Shown here: positions 28,360 through 37,972 of the stretch, piece after piece | Numbering within the stretch: the stretch's first letter is position 1 | How the letters are laid out: the number at the start of each line of letters is the position of its first letter | Source of the DNA: Paenibacillus sp. YYML68 | Lineage (GTDB): Bacteria > Bacillota > Bacilli > Paenibacillales > NBRC-103111 | Length of the DNA stretch: 64,000 bases | Reading direction: 5' to 3' | Assembly: GCF_027923405.1 (NCBI RefSeq) | Contig: NZ_BQYI01000001.1 | Span: forward strand, 2,024,501-2,088,500 | Notes under the pieces: generated by a model | Seen by the model: only the letters and a program-made list of their open reading frames with translations | Told to the model about the DNA's origin: nothing | Databases searched by the model: none | Made by a program: the position numbers and the translations under genes

Positions 28360-28923
28360 ATGGCCTGGAGCAAATTGAAGCAACAACTGGAAAGCTTTCT
28401 CTGTCCTGCATTACATGGTAGGGTTGAATACCTTTCAACCAGCTACCGCTATGTACCAGATAAAGCTGGGCTATGTTATATTGCTGTAGATAAAAAGAAA
28501 GTACTCAACATGAATAATACCTCAATCCGATGGTATCAGACGGAGCAGGAAATTAGGAATGATTCAGATATCCAGGTCCCTATTGACAAGGGGGATATTG
28601 AAGCGGTTAGAAAAGATACGACAGGGAGTGTTCCTGAGGAGCGTTTAATCGTCATCGCAAGAAATAGAATAATAAAAGAATATGCAAAGGAGCTTATGTC
28701 GGCACAGTCAGCTTTAAGTAAGTCAAATTTTATTGATGTCTGTAATCGATTTTTATCTACTTCCATAGAGGAAAGCTTAGATAGCAATGAGATCTTATTG
28801 AATATTCTAGCTTTGGTTGACAGGAGAGTTGGAAAAAAGCGAATTTTAAATATGACCGAGAAGATGAAGTTCAAGCATCCAATTGTACAATATTTCTTTG
28901 AACTGCGGATGAGTACGTTGTGA
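28360..28923 (+). CDS. Conserved protein, possibly SF0329 family
   Basis: 187 residues after a GAGGAGGAAGAA site. The opening MAWSKLKQQLESFLCPAL and GRVEYLSTSYRYVPDKAG recall proteins annotated as SF0329 family in firmicutes and archaea; the match is from memory and not certain. Two halves: a beta-rich first 80 residues and a helical second half (ELLLNILALVDRRVGKKRIL-like). No membrane segments. Function unknown. Before the IS4 insertion it lay roughly 430 bases behind the GHKL ATPase, so it is probably a separate unit. Confidence 0.65.
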   Translation: MAWSKLKQQLESFLCPALHGRVEYLSTSYRYVPDKAGLCYIAVDKKKVLNMNNTSIRWYQTEQEIRNDSDIQVPIDKGDIEAVRKDTTGSVPEERLIVIARNRIIKEYAKELMSAQSALSKSNFIDVCNRFLSTSIEESLDSNEILLNILALVDRRVGKKRILNMTEKMKFKHPIVQYFFELRMSTL

Positions 28924-28980
28924 GAGGAACATTACATTCAGAACAATGGCAGTTCCATATGAGTCATTACATAAGCTTGA

Positions 28981-29007
28981 AATAGCCTCCACAAGGTGGA
29001 GGCTATT
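28981..29007. terminator. Intrinsic terminator, possibly bidirectional
   Basis: Perfect stem AATAGCCTCC (28981-28990) / GGAGGCTATT (28998-29007) with loop ACAAGGT, between two converging genes. Confidence 0.75.
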
Positions 29008-29040
29008 AGTATGATTACAAATATAGGTGCTGTGGGCATG

Positions 29041-29916
29041 TCACCCCCTCCGCTGCTCCCGATATTTATGCGGAGTCGTACCGGTGTGTTCCTTGAACAC
29101 GCGGCAGAAGTAGGACGGGTTGGAGAAGCCGATATCCAGTGCGATCGTGCTGACGGTCATGGACGTGTTCTCCAGCATGCGGCACGCTTCCTTCATCCGG
29201 CGTCCCATGATGTACTCGGTGATGCTGCTGCCTGTCGTTTGAGTGAAGGAATGAGAGAGATAGTAGGTGGATAGATGCAGCTCTGCTGCAAGCTTATCCA
29301 GCGTGAGCTTCTCCCTGTAATGGTCCTCCAGCCATAGAATGGTAGCTTCGACATGGTGTGGCAGCCGCTTGTGAGAGCGCTTACGATCCAGGTTGAATTC
29401 ATAGGCTGACAATGTATTGATACAGCTGATGAGGGCTAGAGCGTATTCTTCGGACTGCTTGTCATAGGAGATACTACGAACTCTGTTCATCAGTCGGTCT
29501 AGAGTCTCCTCCAGCTCACGGCTTATGGCTGGCTGTGCGAAGGCCTGCTGCTCCAGCTCCTGCTTCCATAAGGTGTCGAAGCATTGGCGCGTGCGCGGGA
29601 ACGGCTGGAGATAGGGCTCGACGGCCAGTGGATCGAACATGAATACGGTGCGTACGAAGGTGTCAGAGACGAGAAGCCGATGCAGCTGGAACGGCTGGAA
29701 CAGTAGAAGTGTACCTGGTTGGAAGTCGAAGACGCGATGCCCGACAATGGCCGTTCCATAGCCTTCATGTACATAGAGCAGCTCCATCGCCTGGTGAAAG
29801 TGGAACACCTCCCAATGCTCGGCGTGACTTGTTTTCTTATAGTTAAGATGGTAGGGCTCCTTCTGAACATTGACGTTCGTGCTGACCTTCACTTTCATCC
29901 CCTCCTCTTCATTCAC
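29041..29916 (-). CDS. AraC-family transcriptional regulator
   Basis: 291 residues. N-terminal cupin-like sensor (HWEVFHFHQAMELLYVHEGYG, FDFQPGTLLLFQPFQLHRLL), C-terminal double helix-turn-helix: LTLDKLAAELHLSTYYLSHS followed by VSTIALDIGFSNPSYFCRVF, ending TGTTPHKYRE. The start may be the internal MKVKVSTN, 6 residues in, directly after AGGAGGGG. Divergent from a secreted polysaccharide-degradation gene run starting at 30091, so it probably senses a sugar or oligosaccharide and activates that run. Confidence 0.9.
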   Translation of the reverse strand: MNEEEGMKVKVSTNVNVQKEPYHLNYKKTSHAEHWEVFHFHQAMELLYVHEGYGTAIVGHRVFDFQPGTLLLFQPFQLHRLLVSDTFVRTVFMFDPLAVEPYLQPFPRTRQCFDTLWKQELEQQAFAQPAISRELEETLDRLMNRVRSISYDKQSEEYALALISCINTLSAYEFNLDRKRSHKRLPHHVEATILWLEDHYREKLTLDKLAAELHLSTYYLSHSFTQTTGSSITEYIMGRRMKEACRMLENTSMTVSTIALDIGFSNPSYFCRVFKEHTGTTPHKYREQRRG

Positions 29917-30041
29917 CTGTAACTACAAGTATGTCAACTGGCCTCCCGAAAGTAAAGTGCGAATGAATGAGATCAGCAATTCATGACTATGTTAACGCAA
30001 TTGATGACTATTATTCATCTCAGGTTCTGATATTCTAATAT

Positions 30042-30064
30042 TGTAAGCGCTTCAGTAAAGCGCT
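30042..30064 (+). promoter_or_regulatory. Inverted repeat / near-cre site upstream of beta-helix genes
   Basis: AGCGCTT-5-AAGCGCT (30046-30052 and 30058-30064) is a perfect inverted repeat. TGTAAGCGCTTCA at 30042-30054 resembles a CcpA cre box short by one base. Lies 27-49 bases before the ATG at 30091, so it could mediate catabolite repression or AraC binding. Confidence 0.5.
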
Positions 30065-30090
30065 GTCATGTGAAGGGGGCGATCGAATTG

Positions 30091-32370
30091 ATGAATAAGA
30101 AAACCGCTGCATGGTTAACATCGGCAGTGTTAGCTCTCAGTATAGGTGCAGTGCCCGCCCATGCAGGGGTAGACCCATCCTTGCCGGACTGGTCCAAGGC
30201 TGGCTACAAGGGAGGACAGTCGATTCCGACGAGTGGTACCATCATTAATCTGACGACTAAGGGTATTGCGGCAAATGATGGTGTGGATGACTCGAATGCC
30301 TTGCAGAAGGTGATCGATGATATTCGCAGCGGTGCGCTGAAGGTCAACGGTGCTGTTGTTAGCGAGAGCAATCGTGCGATCCTGCTGCTGCCGTCAGGTC
30401 AGGTGGACCTCAATAAGCAGATTCGTGTCGATGCCAGCTACATTACGCTTCGTGGAGCGGGCTCCAACCCAACAACAGGTACGAGAATTGTCTTCAAGCC
30501 TGCAGCTACGTATACCGTAGAGGACGGACTGCCAGTTATCGATGGGAAGCTGTGGCCGGGCTACGCTGCATTCCGGGTGGAGGATCGTACCAAGCATGCG
30601 AACGAGACGAATTACGAGGGCAGCATTAACTTCCACTGGCTCTCCGGAGTGAAGGTCGCATCGGGTGGCGGTGGAACGAAGGGGAGCGATAAGGTATATC
30701 TCGCTTCGGGCAACGGAAGTAAATTCAAGGCAGGCGATACCGTATATGTTGGCGCGGCCAACACCAAAGAGCTGTATGACCAGATGGGAGCGCCGTCCTC
30801 GTACCGTGAGAATGGTCATATGCGTACACAGATGTTCAAGGTGGTGAGTGTCAGCGGCGATACGTTGACCATCGATAAGAACCTGGAATTTGACATTCCA
30901 TATAGCAACGGAGGGCAGATTGGAGGCTCCACCTATTACAGCAAGGTGATGCCCGTCACAGCCGTGAAGGGCGTCGGCTTCGAGTCCTTCTACTTCACAC
31001 AGGACATCTCTTATACACCGTATGCGAGCACTGTGAATGCGAACGATTATAACGCAACGAGCAATCCGAATGGCGTCGGGCTGAAGTATACGAATGCGCT
31101 GCCCGAGTATGCGGTTCATGGCATCCTCTTTAAGTGGGCGCAGGATGGCTGGGTGAAGGGAATCCGTACGTACATGACGGGCTCCCATCCGATAGTGACG
31201 GAATTCGCCAAGAACATGGACATTCGCGACAACACGATCTATGGGGCCTGGAATAAGGGCAAGGGCGGGCACGGCTATGTTCGCGGCTCGAAGCTCTATG
31301 ATAGCAAGATCGTCAACAACACGATTGATCGAACGCGTCATCTTACGCTGCAATGGTCAGCTACAGGCAATGTGGTGCAATCCAATACGATATCCGTCGA
31401 TATGAACCTCCATGGCGGCTGGGAGCGGCGCAACCTGATCGAGAACAATGCGATCTCAGTGCCATATGAGCATTACAGCTGGGGTGAAGGAGAAGGAGGC
31501 ACAGAATCGGACGGTACGTGGTATCCGATCTGGTGGGGAGCAGGACCTCATGCTTCCAAGTGGTCGGGGGCGACCGGGGAGCAGAATGTATTGTTCAACA
31601 ACACGATGTCCAAGCAGGAGACGAAGGGCGGAGCTTATGTCACGTATTCCCCATACACGTCGGCGACGACCATCTACCAGCTGGGCTGGGATGGAGCGAA
31701 CTGGAAGCATCTGGAGAATCCAGCAGGCACTCTTATCTCGACTTGGGGCGGTAATGAGAAGGTCAACTATTCGCTCTCGCCTAATGCGGGTGCTTACCAT
31801 TGCTTAAGCTTCACAGGGACTTCATTGCTAGGCAACGGTACGGCGACGAACAGCTGTGGCGGCAGCAGCGGCGGCGGTACACCTGGTACGCCTGGTACAC
31901 CTGTCACTCTCAGTCCGAGCGATGATTCCTATATACGTGATGGAAGCTACGCCGGGAACAATTACGGCACGACGTCCAGCATGTATCTGAAGACATCATC
32001 CAGCGGGAACACCCGTCACACGTATCTCAAGTTTGATCTATCCAATCTTAACTCGTTATCCAGCGCTAAGCTGCGGATCTATGGTAGCGCTTCCTATGCC
32101 ACAACGATGACAGCGTATAAGACGTCAGACAGTTGGTCCGAAGCGACGATCAATTGGAACAACAAGCCAGCTGCAGGCAGCAATGCAGGTAGTGTGGACA
32201 TGAACACGACCTCGACATATTATGAGATCGATCTGACCTCCTATGCGAGCAGCGAGCTGTCCGGAGACCAGGTACTGTCGGTGGTGCTCATCGAGAATTC
32301 AGGTAAATATGTGGAGCTGAACAGCTCCGAGAACAGCACGAACAAGCCGCAGTTGGTTATTCTCCCATAA
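30091..32370 (+). CDS. Secreted right-handed beta-helix protein with C-terminal DNRLRE/CBM96 domain
   Basis: 759 residues beginning with a Sec signal peptide (KK, hydrophobic stretch, cleavage after AHA near residue 26). Residues about 45-590 form a pectate-lyase-superfamily beta-helix (GIAANDGVDDSNALQKVIDD, RAILLLPSGQ, repeated NN/DN turns). After a GGSSGGGTPGTPGTP linker, the C-terminal ~160 residues match the DNRLRE/CBM96 fold (SDDSYIRDGSYAGNNYGTTS, TYLKFDLS, TINWNNKPAAG). Probably a polysaccharide lyase or hydrolase acting outside the cell on a plant or microbial uronate polymer; exact substrate unknown. Start 30088 (TTG) also possible; AAGGGGG lies 11 bases upstream of the ATG. Confidence 0.8.
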   Translation: MNKKTAAWLTSAVLALSIGAVPAHAGVDPSLPDWSKAGYKGGQSIPTSGTIINLTTKGIAANDGVDDSNALQKVIDDIRSGALKVNGAVVSESNRAILLLPSGQVDLNKQIRVDASYITLRGAGSNPTTGTRIVFKPAATYTVEDGLPVIDGKLWPGYAAFRVEDRTKHANETNYEGSINFHWLSGVKVASGGGGTKGSDKVYLASGNGSKFKAGDTVYVGAANTKELYDQMGAPSSYRENGHMRTQMFKVVSVSGDTLTIDKNLEFDIPYSNGGQIGGSTYYSKVMPVTAVKGVGFESFYFTQDISYTPYASTVNANDYNATSNPNGVGLKYTNALPEYAVHGILFKWAQDGWVKGIRTYMTGSHPIVTEFAKNMDIRDNTIYGAWNKGKGGHGYVRGSKLYDSKIVNNTIDRTRHLTLQWSATGNVVQSNTISVDMNLHGGWERRNLIENNAISVPYEHYSWGEGEGGTESDGTWYPIWWGAGPHASKWSGATGEQNVLFNNTMSKQETKGGAYVTYSPYTSATTIYQLGWDGANWKHLENPAGTLISTWGGNEKVNYSLSPNAGAYHCLSFTGTSLLGNGTATNSCGGSSGGGTPGTPGTPVTLSPSDDSYIRDGSYAGNNYGTTSSMYLKTSSSGNTRHTYLKFDLSNLNSLSSAKLRIYGSASYATTMTAYKTSDSWSEATINWNNKPAAGSNAGSVDMNTTSTYYEIDLTSYASSELSGDQVLSVVLIENSGKYVELNSSENSTNKPQLVILP

Positions 32371-32451
32371 CATAAGCTAAGCGTCTGCGCCTCTGCTTGA
32401 TGTAGGGGTGCAGACGAACGACTCCATTGAACCCACACAGGAGGGATATTT

Positions 32452-34200
32452 ATGACTTCGATCAAAAAAGCATGGTTCACCCTACTCATGATCACGCTCG
32501 TATTCAGCATCGTCCATGCTCCAGGGGCGGCTCACGCCGCAACGAATGTGTACGTCGATACGACTGCGAAGCTTCAGGCTGCTCTGCTGAATGCTCAGCC
32601 GGGTCACACGATCCTCGTAGCTCCCGGGACGTATGAGCTAACGACGACGACAACTGTAGGCACGAAGGAAGCTTACTATTACGGTACAGCGAACGGTACT
32701 TCTACGAACCCGATCACGATCAAGAGTCAAGACCCAGCTAATCCGGCAACGCTGAAGGGCGGGAACGTCGCGAGTGTTGGCTATACGCTGTACATTACGG
32801 GCGACTATTGGGTCATTCAAGACCTTAACGTTACCCATGGTCAAAAAGGAATTATTCTCGACAACTCGAATTACACCAGGATCAACGGTGTGACCGTATC
32901 GAATGTCGGTCAAGAAGGCATTCATGTCAGAGACGGAAGCTCCAATGTTACGATTGAGAACAGCACGATCAAGGATACTGGCGTGACAGGAACAGCGTAT
33001 GATAAGGGCTTTGCTGAAGGTATATACATCGGCTCGGACCGTTCGGTATGGGATGTGAATTCACCTACAGGCTATAACCGCCAAGTGTACAACACGACGG
33101 TCAGGAATACGACGATTGGGCCGAACGTTGCAGCGGAGTCTATAGATCTCAAGGAAGGAACGATCGGTACGCTCATCGAAGGCAATACGTTCCTCGGAGC
33201 GGGAATATCCGGTGAGAACTTCGCGGACAGCTTCATCGATGTGAAGGGTGTTCAGGTGACGATGCGCAACAATGTTGGCTACCGTCAAAACAATTCGAAC
33301 ATCACCAAGGATATCGCCGAGGTGAACCGTACGAGCTCGAATCCATGGTGTCCTGCAGCAGAGACGTCGAACGGCAATCTGACGAATACAGCAGACGGCA
33401 ATACGTATACGAACAATACGTTCCATGCCGGCAATCCGCCGGTGAATGACACACAGGCTCCGACAGCGCCGACTAGTCTCGCAGCTGCAGCAGCCTCGAG
33501 CACACAGATCAACTTGAGCTGGACGGCTTCCACCGATAATGTGGCTGTAGCAGGCTATCGAGTATATCGGGGCGGCACGCAGGTCGGGACAGCAAGCTCG
33601 ACCTCCTATAGTGATACAGGGCTCACGGCATCAACAGCTTACAGCTATACCGTGAGAGCCTATGATGCGGTAGGGAATGTGTCGAGTGCCAGCAATACAG
33701 CAAGCGCGACGACAACGTCGAGCGGCGGTGGAGGCTCTACGGCTTCCTTGAAGCTGCAATATGAGGAGGGCGACGGGGGAGCGAGTGCGGATAACCGGAT
33801 CAAGCCGTATTTCAAGATCATCAATACCGGGGCAACGGCCATTCCGCTAAGCGAGCTGAAGATTCGTTACTATTATAAGAAGGAAGCGAACGTCTCCCAG
33901 CAATTCAATGTGGATTATGCGCTAATGGGCAAGTCCAATGTGACCGGAGCGTTCCAGACGCTGAGCAGCCCTAAGCCTACAGCGGATACGTATCTAGAGG
34001 TCGGCTTCACCACGGGTGCAGGCAGCCTTGCTGCCGGGGGCGATACGGGCTCGATCAAGGTTCGGATGAATAACAGTGACTGGTCGAACTATAATGAAGC
34101 GAATGATTATTCCTACGACGCATCCCGAACGAGCTTGGCCGATTACAGCAAGATCACAATTCATCATAATGGTACGTTAGTGTGGGGTACAGCGCCTTAA
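32452..34200 (+). CDS. Secreted beta-helix polysaccharide lyase-like protein with Fn3 and CBM3
   Basis: 582 residues: signal peptide (AHAAT near residue 30), right-handed parallel beta-helix (about 30-330: LVAPGTYELTTTTTVG, GQKGIILDNSNYTRINGVTV, NVAAESIDLKEGTIGTLIEG), one fibronectin type III domain (about 338-425), a Ser/Gly linker, then a family 3 cellulose-binding module (LKLQYEEGDGG, PYFKIINTG, IKVRMNNSDWSNY). The binding modules suggest work on plant cell walls. Ribosome site CAGGAGGG. Closely related to the next gene, which lacks Fn3 and CBM3. Confidence 0.85.
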   Translation: MTSIKKAWFTLLMITLVFSIVHAPGAAHAATNVYVDTTAKLQAALLNAQPGHTILVAPGTYELTTTTTVGTKEAYYYGTANGTSTNPITIKSQDPANPATLKGGNVASVGYTLYITGDYWVIQDLNVTHGQKGIILDNSNYTRINGVTVSNVGQEGIHVRDGSSNVTIENSTIKDTGVTGTAYDKGFAEGIYIGSDRSVWDVNSPTGYNRQVYNTTVRNTTIGPNVAAESIDLKEGTIGTLIEGNTFLGAGISGENFADSFIDVKGVQVTMRNNVGYRQNNSNITKDIAEVNRTSSNPWCPAAETSNGNLTNTADGNTYTNNTFHAGNPPVNDTQAPTAPTSLAAAAASSTQINLSWTASTDNVAVAGYRVYRGGTQVGTASSTSYSDTGLTASTAYSYTVRAYDAVGNVSSASNTASATTTSSGGGGSTASLKLQYEEGDGGASADNRIKPYFKIINTGATAIPLSELKIRYYYKKEANVSQQFNVDYALMGKSNVTGAFQTLSSPKPTADTYLEVGFTTGAGSLAAGGDTGSIKVRMNNSDWSNYNEANDYSYDASRTSLADYSKITIHHNGTLVWGTAP

Positions 34201-34270
34201 CGTTTTGGAAGATTGCTATCCTATCATTGATAGCGCTTATATGAAGCACATACATCGAGGAGGAATTAAA

Positions 34271-35263
34271 TTGAAGTTAAAATCTTATTGGGTTGTTCTG
34301 TTTATGCTCGCATTGGTATTTAGTACGATTCAAGCTCCACAAGCTGCTCATGCTGCAACAAGAAATGTGTATGTGGATACTGTGACAGAAATCAAGGATG
34401 CTCTTAAGAACGCTTTGCCGGGAGATGTTATTTTAGTTGCGCCAGGCGAATATCATCTTACGACTACTACCACAGTAGGGGACAAGAAGGCTTATTACTA
34501 TTCAACGAAAAGTGGAAATTCTACGGATAAGATTACAATCAAAAGTCAGTTTGCATCAAACCCTGCTACACTCAAGGGTGGTAATGTTGCAAGTGAAGGC
34601 TATACCCTGTATATCACAGGGAACTATTGGGTCATTCAAGATATCAAGATTAAAAATGGACAAAAGGGAATCATTCTAGATAATTCCAACAATACGCGCA
34701 TTAACAAAGTAACTGTATCGGATGTAGGTCAAGAGGGCATCCACGTTCGTGACGGCAGTAAGAACACTATAATTGAAAACAGCACCATCAAAAATACGGG
34801 TGTAACCGGTACAGCTAATGACAAGGGTTTTGCTGAAGGAATCTACGTAGGATCCGATCGCTCTGTGTGGGATGTTAATTCCTCTACAGGCTACGATCGT
34901 AATGTTTCGAATACGAAGATCCGTAATAACACAATCGGACCTAACGTTGCAGCTGAATCTATCGATATTAAAGAAGGCGCTTCCGGCACGCTGGTAGAGG
35001 GCAATACATTCCTAGGGGCAGGGATATCAGGAGAAAACTACGCAGATAGCTTTATTGATGTTAAAGGCTATAACACAACGATTCGTAACAATGTATTCTA
35101 CCGTCAAAATAACTCCAAGATTACAAAAGATATCGCTGAGGTTGATCGTACAAACAGCAGTAATCCATGGTGTCCTGCTAATGAAACCTCGAACAAGGAT
35201 CTTGATGATACGTCGGATGGAAATACGTACACGAATAACACGTTCCATCAAGGAAATCCATAG
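34271..35263 (+). CDS. Secreted beta-helix protein, catalytic-domain paralogue without binding modules
   Basis: 330 residues from TTG 34271, 7 bases after GAGGAGG. Signal peptide ends AHAAT as in the upstream gene, and the beta-helix is nearly superposable on it (LYITGNYWVIQDIKIKNGQK, NVAAESIDIKEGASGTLVEG, SNPWCPANETSN). It stops at FHQGNP, precisely where the upstream paralogue enters its Fn3 domain. Codon use is clearly more AT-rich than the paralogue, so the pair is not a recent duplication; one copy was probably acquired from another species. Confidence 0.87.
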   Translation: MKLKSYWVVLFMLALVFSTIQAPQAAHAATRNVYVDTVTEIKDALKNALPGDVILVAPGEYHLTTTTTVGDKKAYYYSTKSGNSTDKITIKSQFASNPATLKGGNVASEGYTLYITGNYWVIQDIKIKNGQKGIILDNSNNTRINKVTVSDVGQEGIHVRDGSKNTIIENSTIKNTGVTGTANDKGFAEGIYVGSDRSVWDVNSSTGYDRNVSNTKIRNNTIGPNVAAESIDIKEGASGTLVEGNTFLGAGISGENYADSFIDVKGYNTTIRNNVFYRQNNSKITKDIAEVDRTNSSNPWCPANETSNKDLDDTSDGNTYTNNTFHQGNP

Positions 35264-35360
35264 ATAAACGTTCAATCCCATGTTATGGTGATAGGCAGGG
35301 GCCTACACATGCATGGGTTTTTCCCTGTAATGAAAAATATATAGATAGGGTGTGGAGAGG

Positions 35361-37013
35361 ATGATTTGCTTGACCCATTATGACCGCAGACTTCAAGAAA
35401 TCAGGCTGAAGGTAGCGACGAAGGCCTTCGAGCTGCCGCTGCTGGAGAGCGGGCTCTGGTTTCATAGTGACATACGCGATAATTTCTATTATGCCTCATA
35501 TTTATTCGTTGCCGCGGTAGATGAGACTCAGGCTGTGCCGTTCAATCGAAGCCACGCCTTGGAGAAGGCTTCTGCTGTGATGCTGGAGGTGCTCGAGCTG
35601 CAGGATCGGAATCCGGAGAGCACTACGTATGGAAGGTGGCCGTTGCGGCTCGCTCCATCGCCGCGAGAGGCCGCACCTCATGGACTGCCAATCGAGCTGA
35701 TGGGGAGCTTGATGGCGTATTTTCACCAGACGTATCAGGACAAGCTGGGGGAGCTGCTCCTGCAGTCGTTCAAGCAAGCGCTGTACCATACGTATCAATG
35801 CGGCTTCTATCGCAAGAAGCTGCAGCAGGTCAATCATCACGAGGCGAAGTTTACAGCTGCGAAGCTCATCTTCGGTCAACTATTCGATGATCGTGAGCTT
35901 ATGGAGGACGGTCAGCACAGCCTGCAGGCGACGCTGCAGCACGTGCGGACGAAGGGAATGGGGGAGTACGGCTGCTTGCCATGGTTCTGGCATTGGGTTC
36001 AAGCGTTCACCTGCGCGAGAGAGCTGGTCGCGGATCGTTCATTGAAGGAGGAGCTTGGCTGGATGCTCGATTATTTATGGGAAGAGCGTGCTAAGGTGTA
36101 TCTCAAGGGAGCTTGGGTCGGGGCACATTCCCGGGGCTGGCCGCATGACCTGCCACGGGATGGGAATGTACTGCACGACTATGTGCAGTTCGGCGATTTC
36201 CCATTGCCTGAGGAGATGCCTCGTACCGAATACGCAGGCATTCTATTCTATGAAGCGCCGGAGCAGGTGCGTCGGCTTGCGCTGGAGCGACAGACGCCGG
36301 ATGAGCAGAAGCGGTATACGACGAAGCTTCATCAGGGCGGGGAGCAGCGGCTTCACAGCAATCTGTACATGACGAAGTCCTTCGCCATCGGCGGGATGTG
36401 GGAGCGTGTGCAGGAGTTCGACAATGAGCAGCATCGCTGGGAGCTGACGCTGCCGATCGACGGTACGGATCGAGTGAATAGAGCCTATTTCTTCCATCCG
36501 GGGGACAGGTACAAGGCTGGAGATCCTCGGCATGAGAGTCCGTATGGTGAGGTGCTGTACGATCGTAATGTCGTGATGGCGCTATATCCGATTCCAGAGG
36601 AGGCTGAGGGAACCGTAATAGGTGTTCTGCCGCCAGGGAGCTGGAAGGAGGAGCCGAACGCTCTATATGGTCTTGTTGATGATGTGTATATCGCGGTATA
36701 TGTACTGCAGTCGTATGTGACAGAGCGGTTGGCTGACCGTGTGAACGTGTCATCGACAGGGAAGCCGAATGGTGTTGTGATGGAAGCAATCGACATCGCA
36801 GAGGCCAATCGACTCGGTATTCGTGATCATGCGAGCTTCGCGGAGGTGATGGATGCCAAGCAGCCGCAGTTCGGGGAGTCTCCGCTTGAGGTTAGCTATA
36901 CCTCGCTGTATGGCGATAAGCTTCAGCTGCGGGTGGAACACAGCACGGAAGGCACGACGTCTGCTGCGCTGGTGAACGGAGAGAGCGTGCGGTTCGACCA
37001 ATATGAGCTATAA
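35361..37013 (+). CDS. Uncharacterised protein, possibly (alpha/alpha)-toroid polysaccharide enzyme
   Basis: About 550 residues; start uncertain (GTG 35352, ATG 35361 or TTG 35370 after GGAGAGG). First 260 residues are helical with repeated aromatic/His motifs (ESGLWFHSDIRDNFYYASYL, WFWHWVQAFTCARELVADRS); the second half is beta-rich (HQGGEQRLHSNLYMTKSFAI, ALYPIPEEAEGTVIGVLPPG). This order is seen in heparinase/alginate-lyase type toroids, and the neighbouring secreted lyases support a carbohydrate role. No signal peptide, so a cytoplasmic oligosaccharide enzyme is likely if so. Not firmly identified. Confidence 0.6.
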   Translation: MICLTHYDRRLQEIRLKVATKAFELPLLESGLWFHSDIRDNFYYASYLFVAAVDETQAVPFNRSHALEKASAVMLEVLELQDRNPESTTYGRWPLRLAPSPREAAPHGLPIELMGSLMAYFHQTYQDKLGELLLQSFKQALYHTYQCGFYRKKLQQVNHHEAKFTAAKLIFGQLFDDRELMEDGQHSLQATLQHVRTKGMGEYGCLPWFWHWVQAFTCARELVADRSLKEELGWMLDYLWEERAKVYLKGAWVGAHSRGWPHDLPRDGNVLHDYVQFGDFPLPEEMPRTEYAGILFYEAPEQVRRLALERQTPDEQKRYTTKLHQGGEQRLHSNLYMTKSFAIGGMWERVQEFDNEQHRWELTLPIDGTDRVNRAYFFHPGDRYKAGDPRHESPYGEVLYDRNVVMALYPIPEEAEGTVIGVLPPGSWKEEPNALYGLVDDVYIAVYVLQSYVTERLADRVNVSSTGKPNGVVMEAIDIAEANRLGIRDHASFAEVMDAKQPQFGESPLEVSYTSLYGDKLQLRVEHSTEGTTSAALVNGESVRFDQYEL

Positions 37014-37050
37014 GTCATCTGACTCTTGTGATGGATTATGATGATGAAAA

Positions 37051-37090
37051 AACCTCAGCCTCCCTTGACCCATAAGAGGAGGCTGAGGTT
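37051..37090. terminator. Bidirectional intrinsic terminator
   Basis: AACCTCAGCCTCC (37051-37063) pairs with GGAGGCTGAGGTT (37078-37090), preceded by A-run and followed by T-rich sequence; separates the converging genes. Confidence 0.85.
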
Positions 37091-37165
37091 TATTCGTGCT
37101 GCGGTGACTCGATGGCGATGTAAAGCTACGTGTACGTTTAGTCGTACAGCTCATTACCCTACAGC

Positions 37166-37621
37166 TTACATGAGCCCCAGCTGCTCCAGCTTCTGCATAA
37201 TCTGGGTAATCTGCTGGATCGTCTGGAAGATCTGCGAGTCCTGAACCGCCTGCAGGTCGAGCTTCTGGTTGATCTGCTCGAGAAATCTGTTAATGTCAGT
37301 GAGCAGCGTCTCGTTCAAGGCGACGAGCTGGCTGTGAAGCTCCTTCGCGAGCGGCGGCGCCTCCAGTGCATTGAACTGAACGATCTTGTCCTTCATCTGC
37401 AGCAGCTCCTGCTTCAGCCTTTCTCGAGCCTCAGGGTCGGCCGCCGCCTGCTGCGCAATCGTCTGAACCCGCTCTGCGAATGATGCGGCGTCGTTCATGT
37501 ACGTAGTGGCCTGCTCGGCGTAGCTGACCGAACGGTTTACCCCTTCGAGCAACGAGCAGCCTGTCAGCATGGTCATCGTGAGCACAGCCGCTAGGATGAA
37601 CGTGGTTAATCTCCAAGTCAT
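37166..37621 (-). CDS. Putative lipoprotein, DUF6376-like
   Basis: 151 residues. Signal peptide with lipobox LTGC (Cys about 22), then entirely helical, acidic/Gln-rich sequence (AAADPEARERLKQELLQMKD, LLTDINRFLEQINQKLDL). Matches the small lipoproteins annotated DUF6376 in Bacillus/Paenibacillus as far as I recall. Anchored on the outer face of the membrane; function unknown. Confidence 0.7.
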   Translation of the reverse strand: MTWRLTTFILAAVLTMTMLTGCSLLEGVNRSVSYAEQATTYMNDAASFAERVQTIAQQAAADPEARERLKQELLQMKDKIVQFNALEAPPLAKELHSQLVALNETLLTDINRFLEQINQKLDLQAVQDSQIFQTIQQITQIMQKLEQLGLM

Positions 37622-37972
37622 TCGACAATCACCTCAATCGAAGAATTCTTTCTATTATTATACTGGCTGAACGCTGGTTTGGTTTCAGCGGAGGTGGTCG
37701 GGAAGCGCTCACGAGTTGCTCCCATTATATTTTTTTAGCTCTGCAATAAATTATATGATTCAACAAAAACGCATTCATGTGTTTATTCGCAGCTATCTTT
37801 TGGATATAATAAATTGTTGAAAAAATATATTTTTCTACATTTAATAATGATACACTTGGGTAAGGTTTGATTAGAGCACATGTGCGGTAGATCGGGTCGT
37901 CCTAGCTTGCAGTAGCGCTTAAGCAGGAGCGACTACATTTTTTGCAAATTTTACGATATAAGGACGGTTACT
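37622..37972 (+). other. Divergent intergenic region upstream of mqo
   Basis: Holds the back-to-back promoters of the lipoprotein and mqo. AT-rich 37730-37860 includes TTGAAA near 37817 and TAATAATG near 37843 as a weak mqo promoter candidate. No operator palindrome stands out. Confidence 0.4.

Noticed and set aside
30394-31353. 319-codon minus-strand frame
   Set aside because: Antisense to the secreted beta-helix gene; no RBS or domain.
36103-36789. 228-codon minus-strand frame
   Set aside because: Shadow of the 35361-37013 gene; His/Pro/Ser-rich, typical of antisense frames in GC-rich genes.
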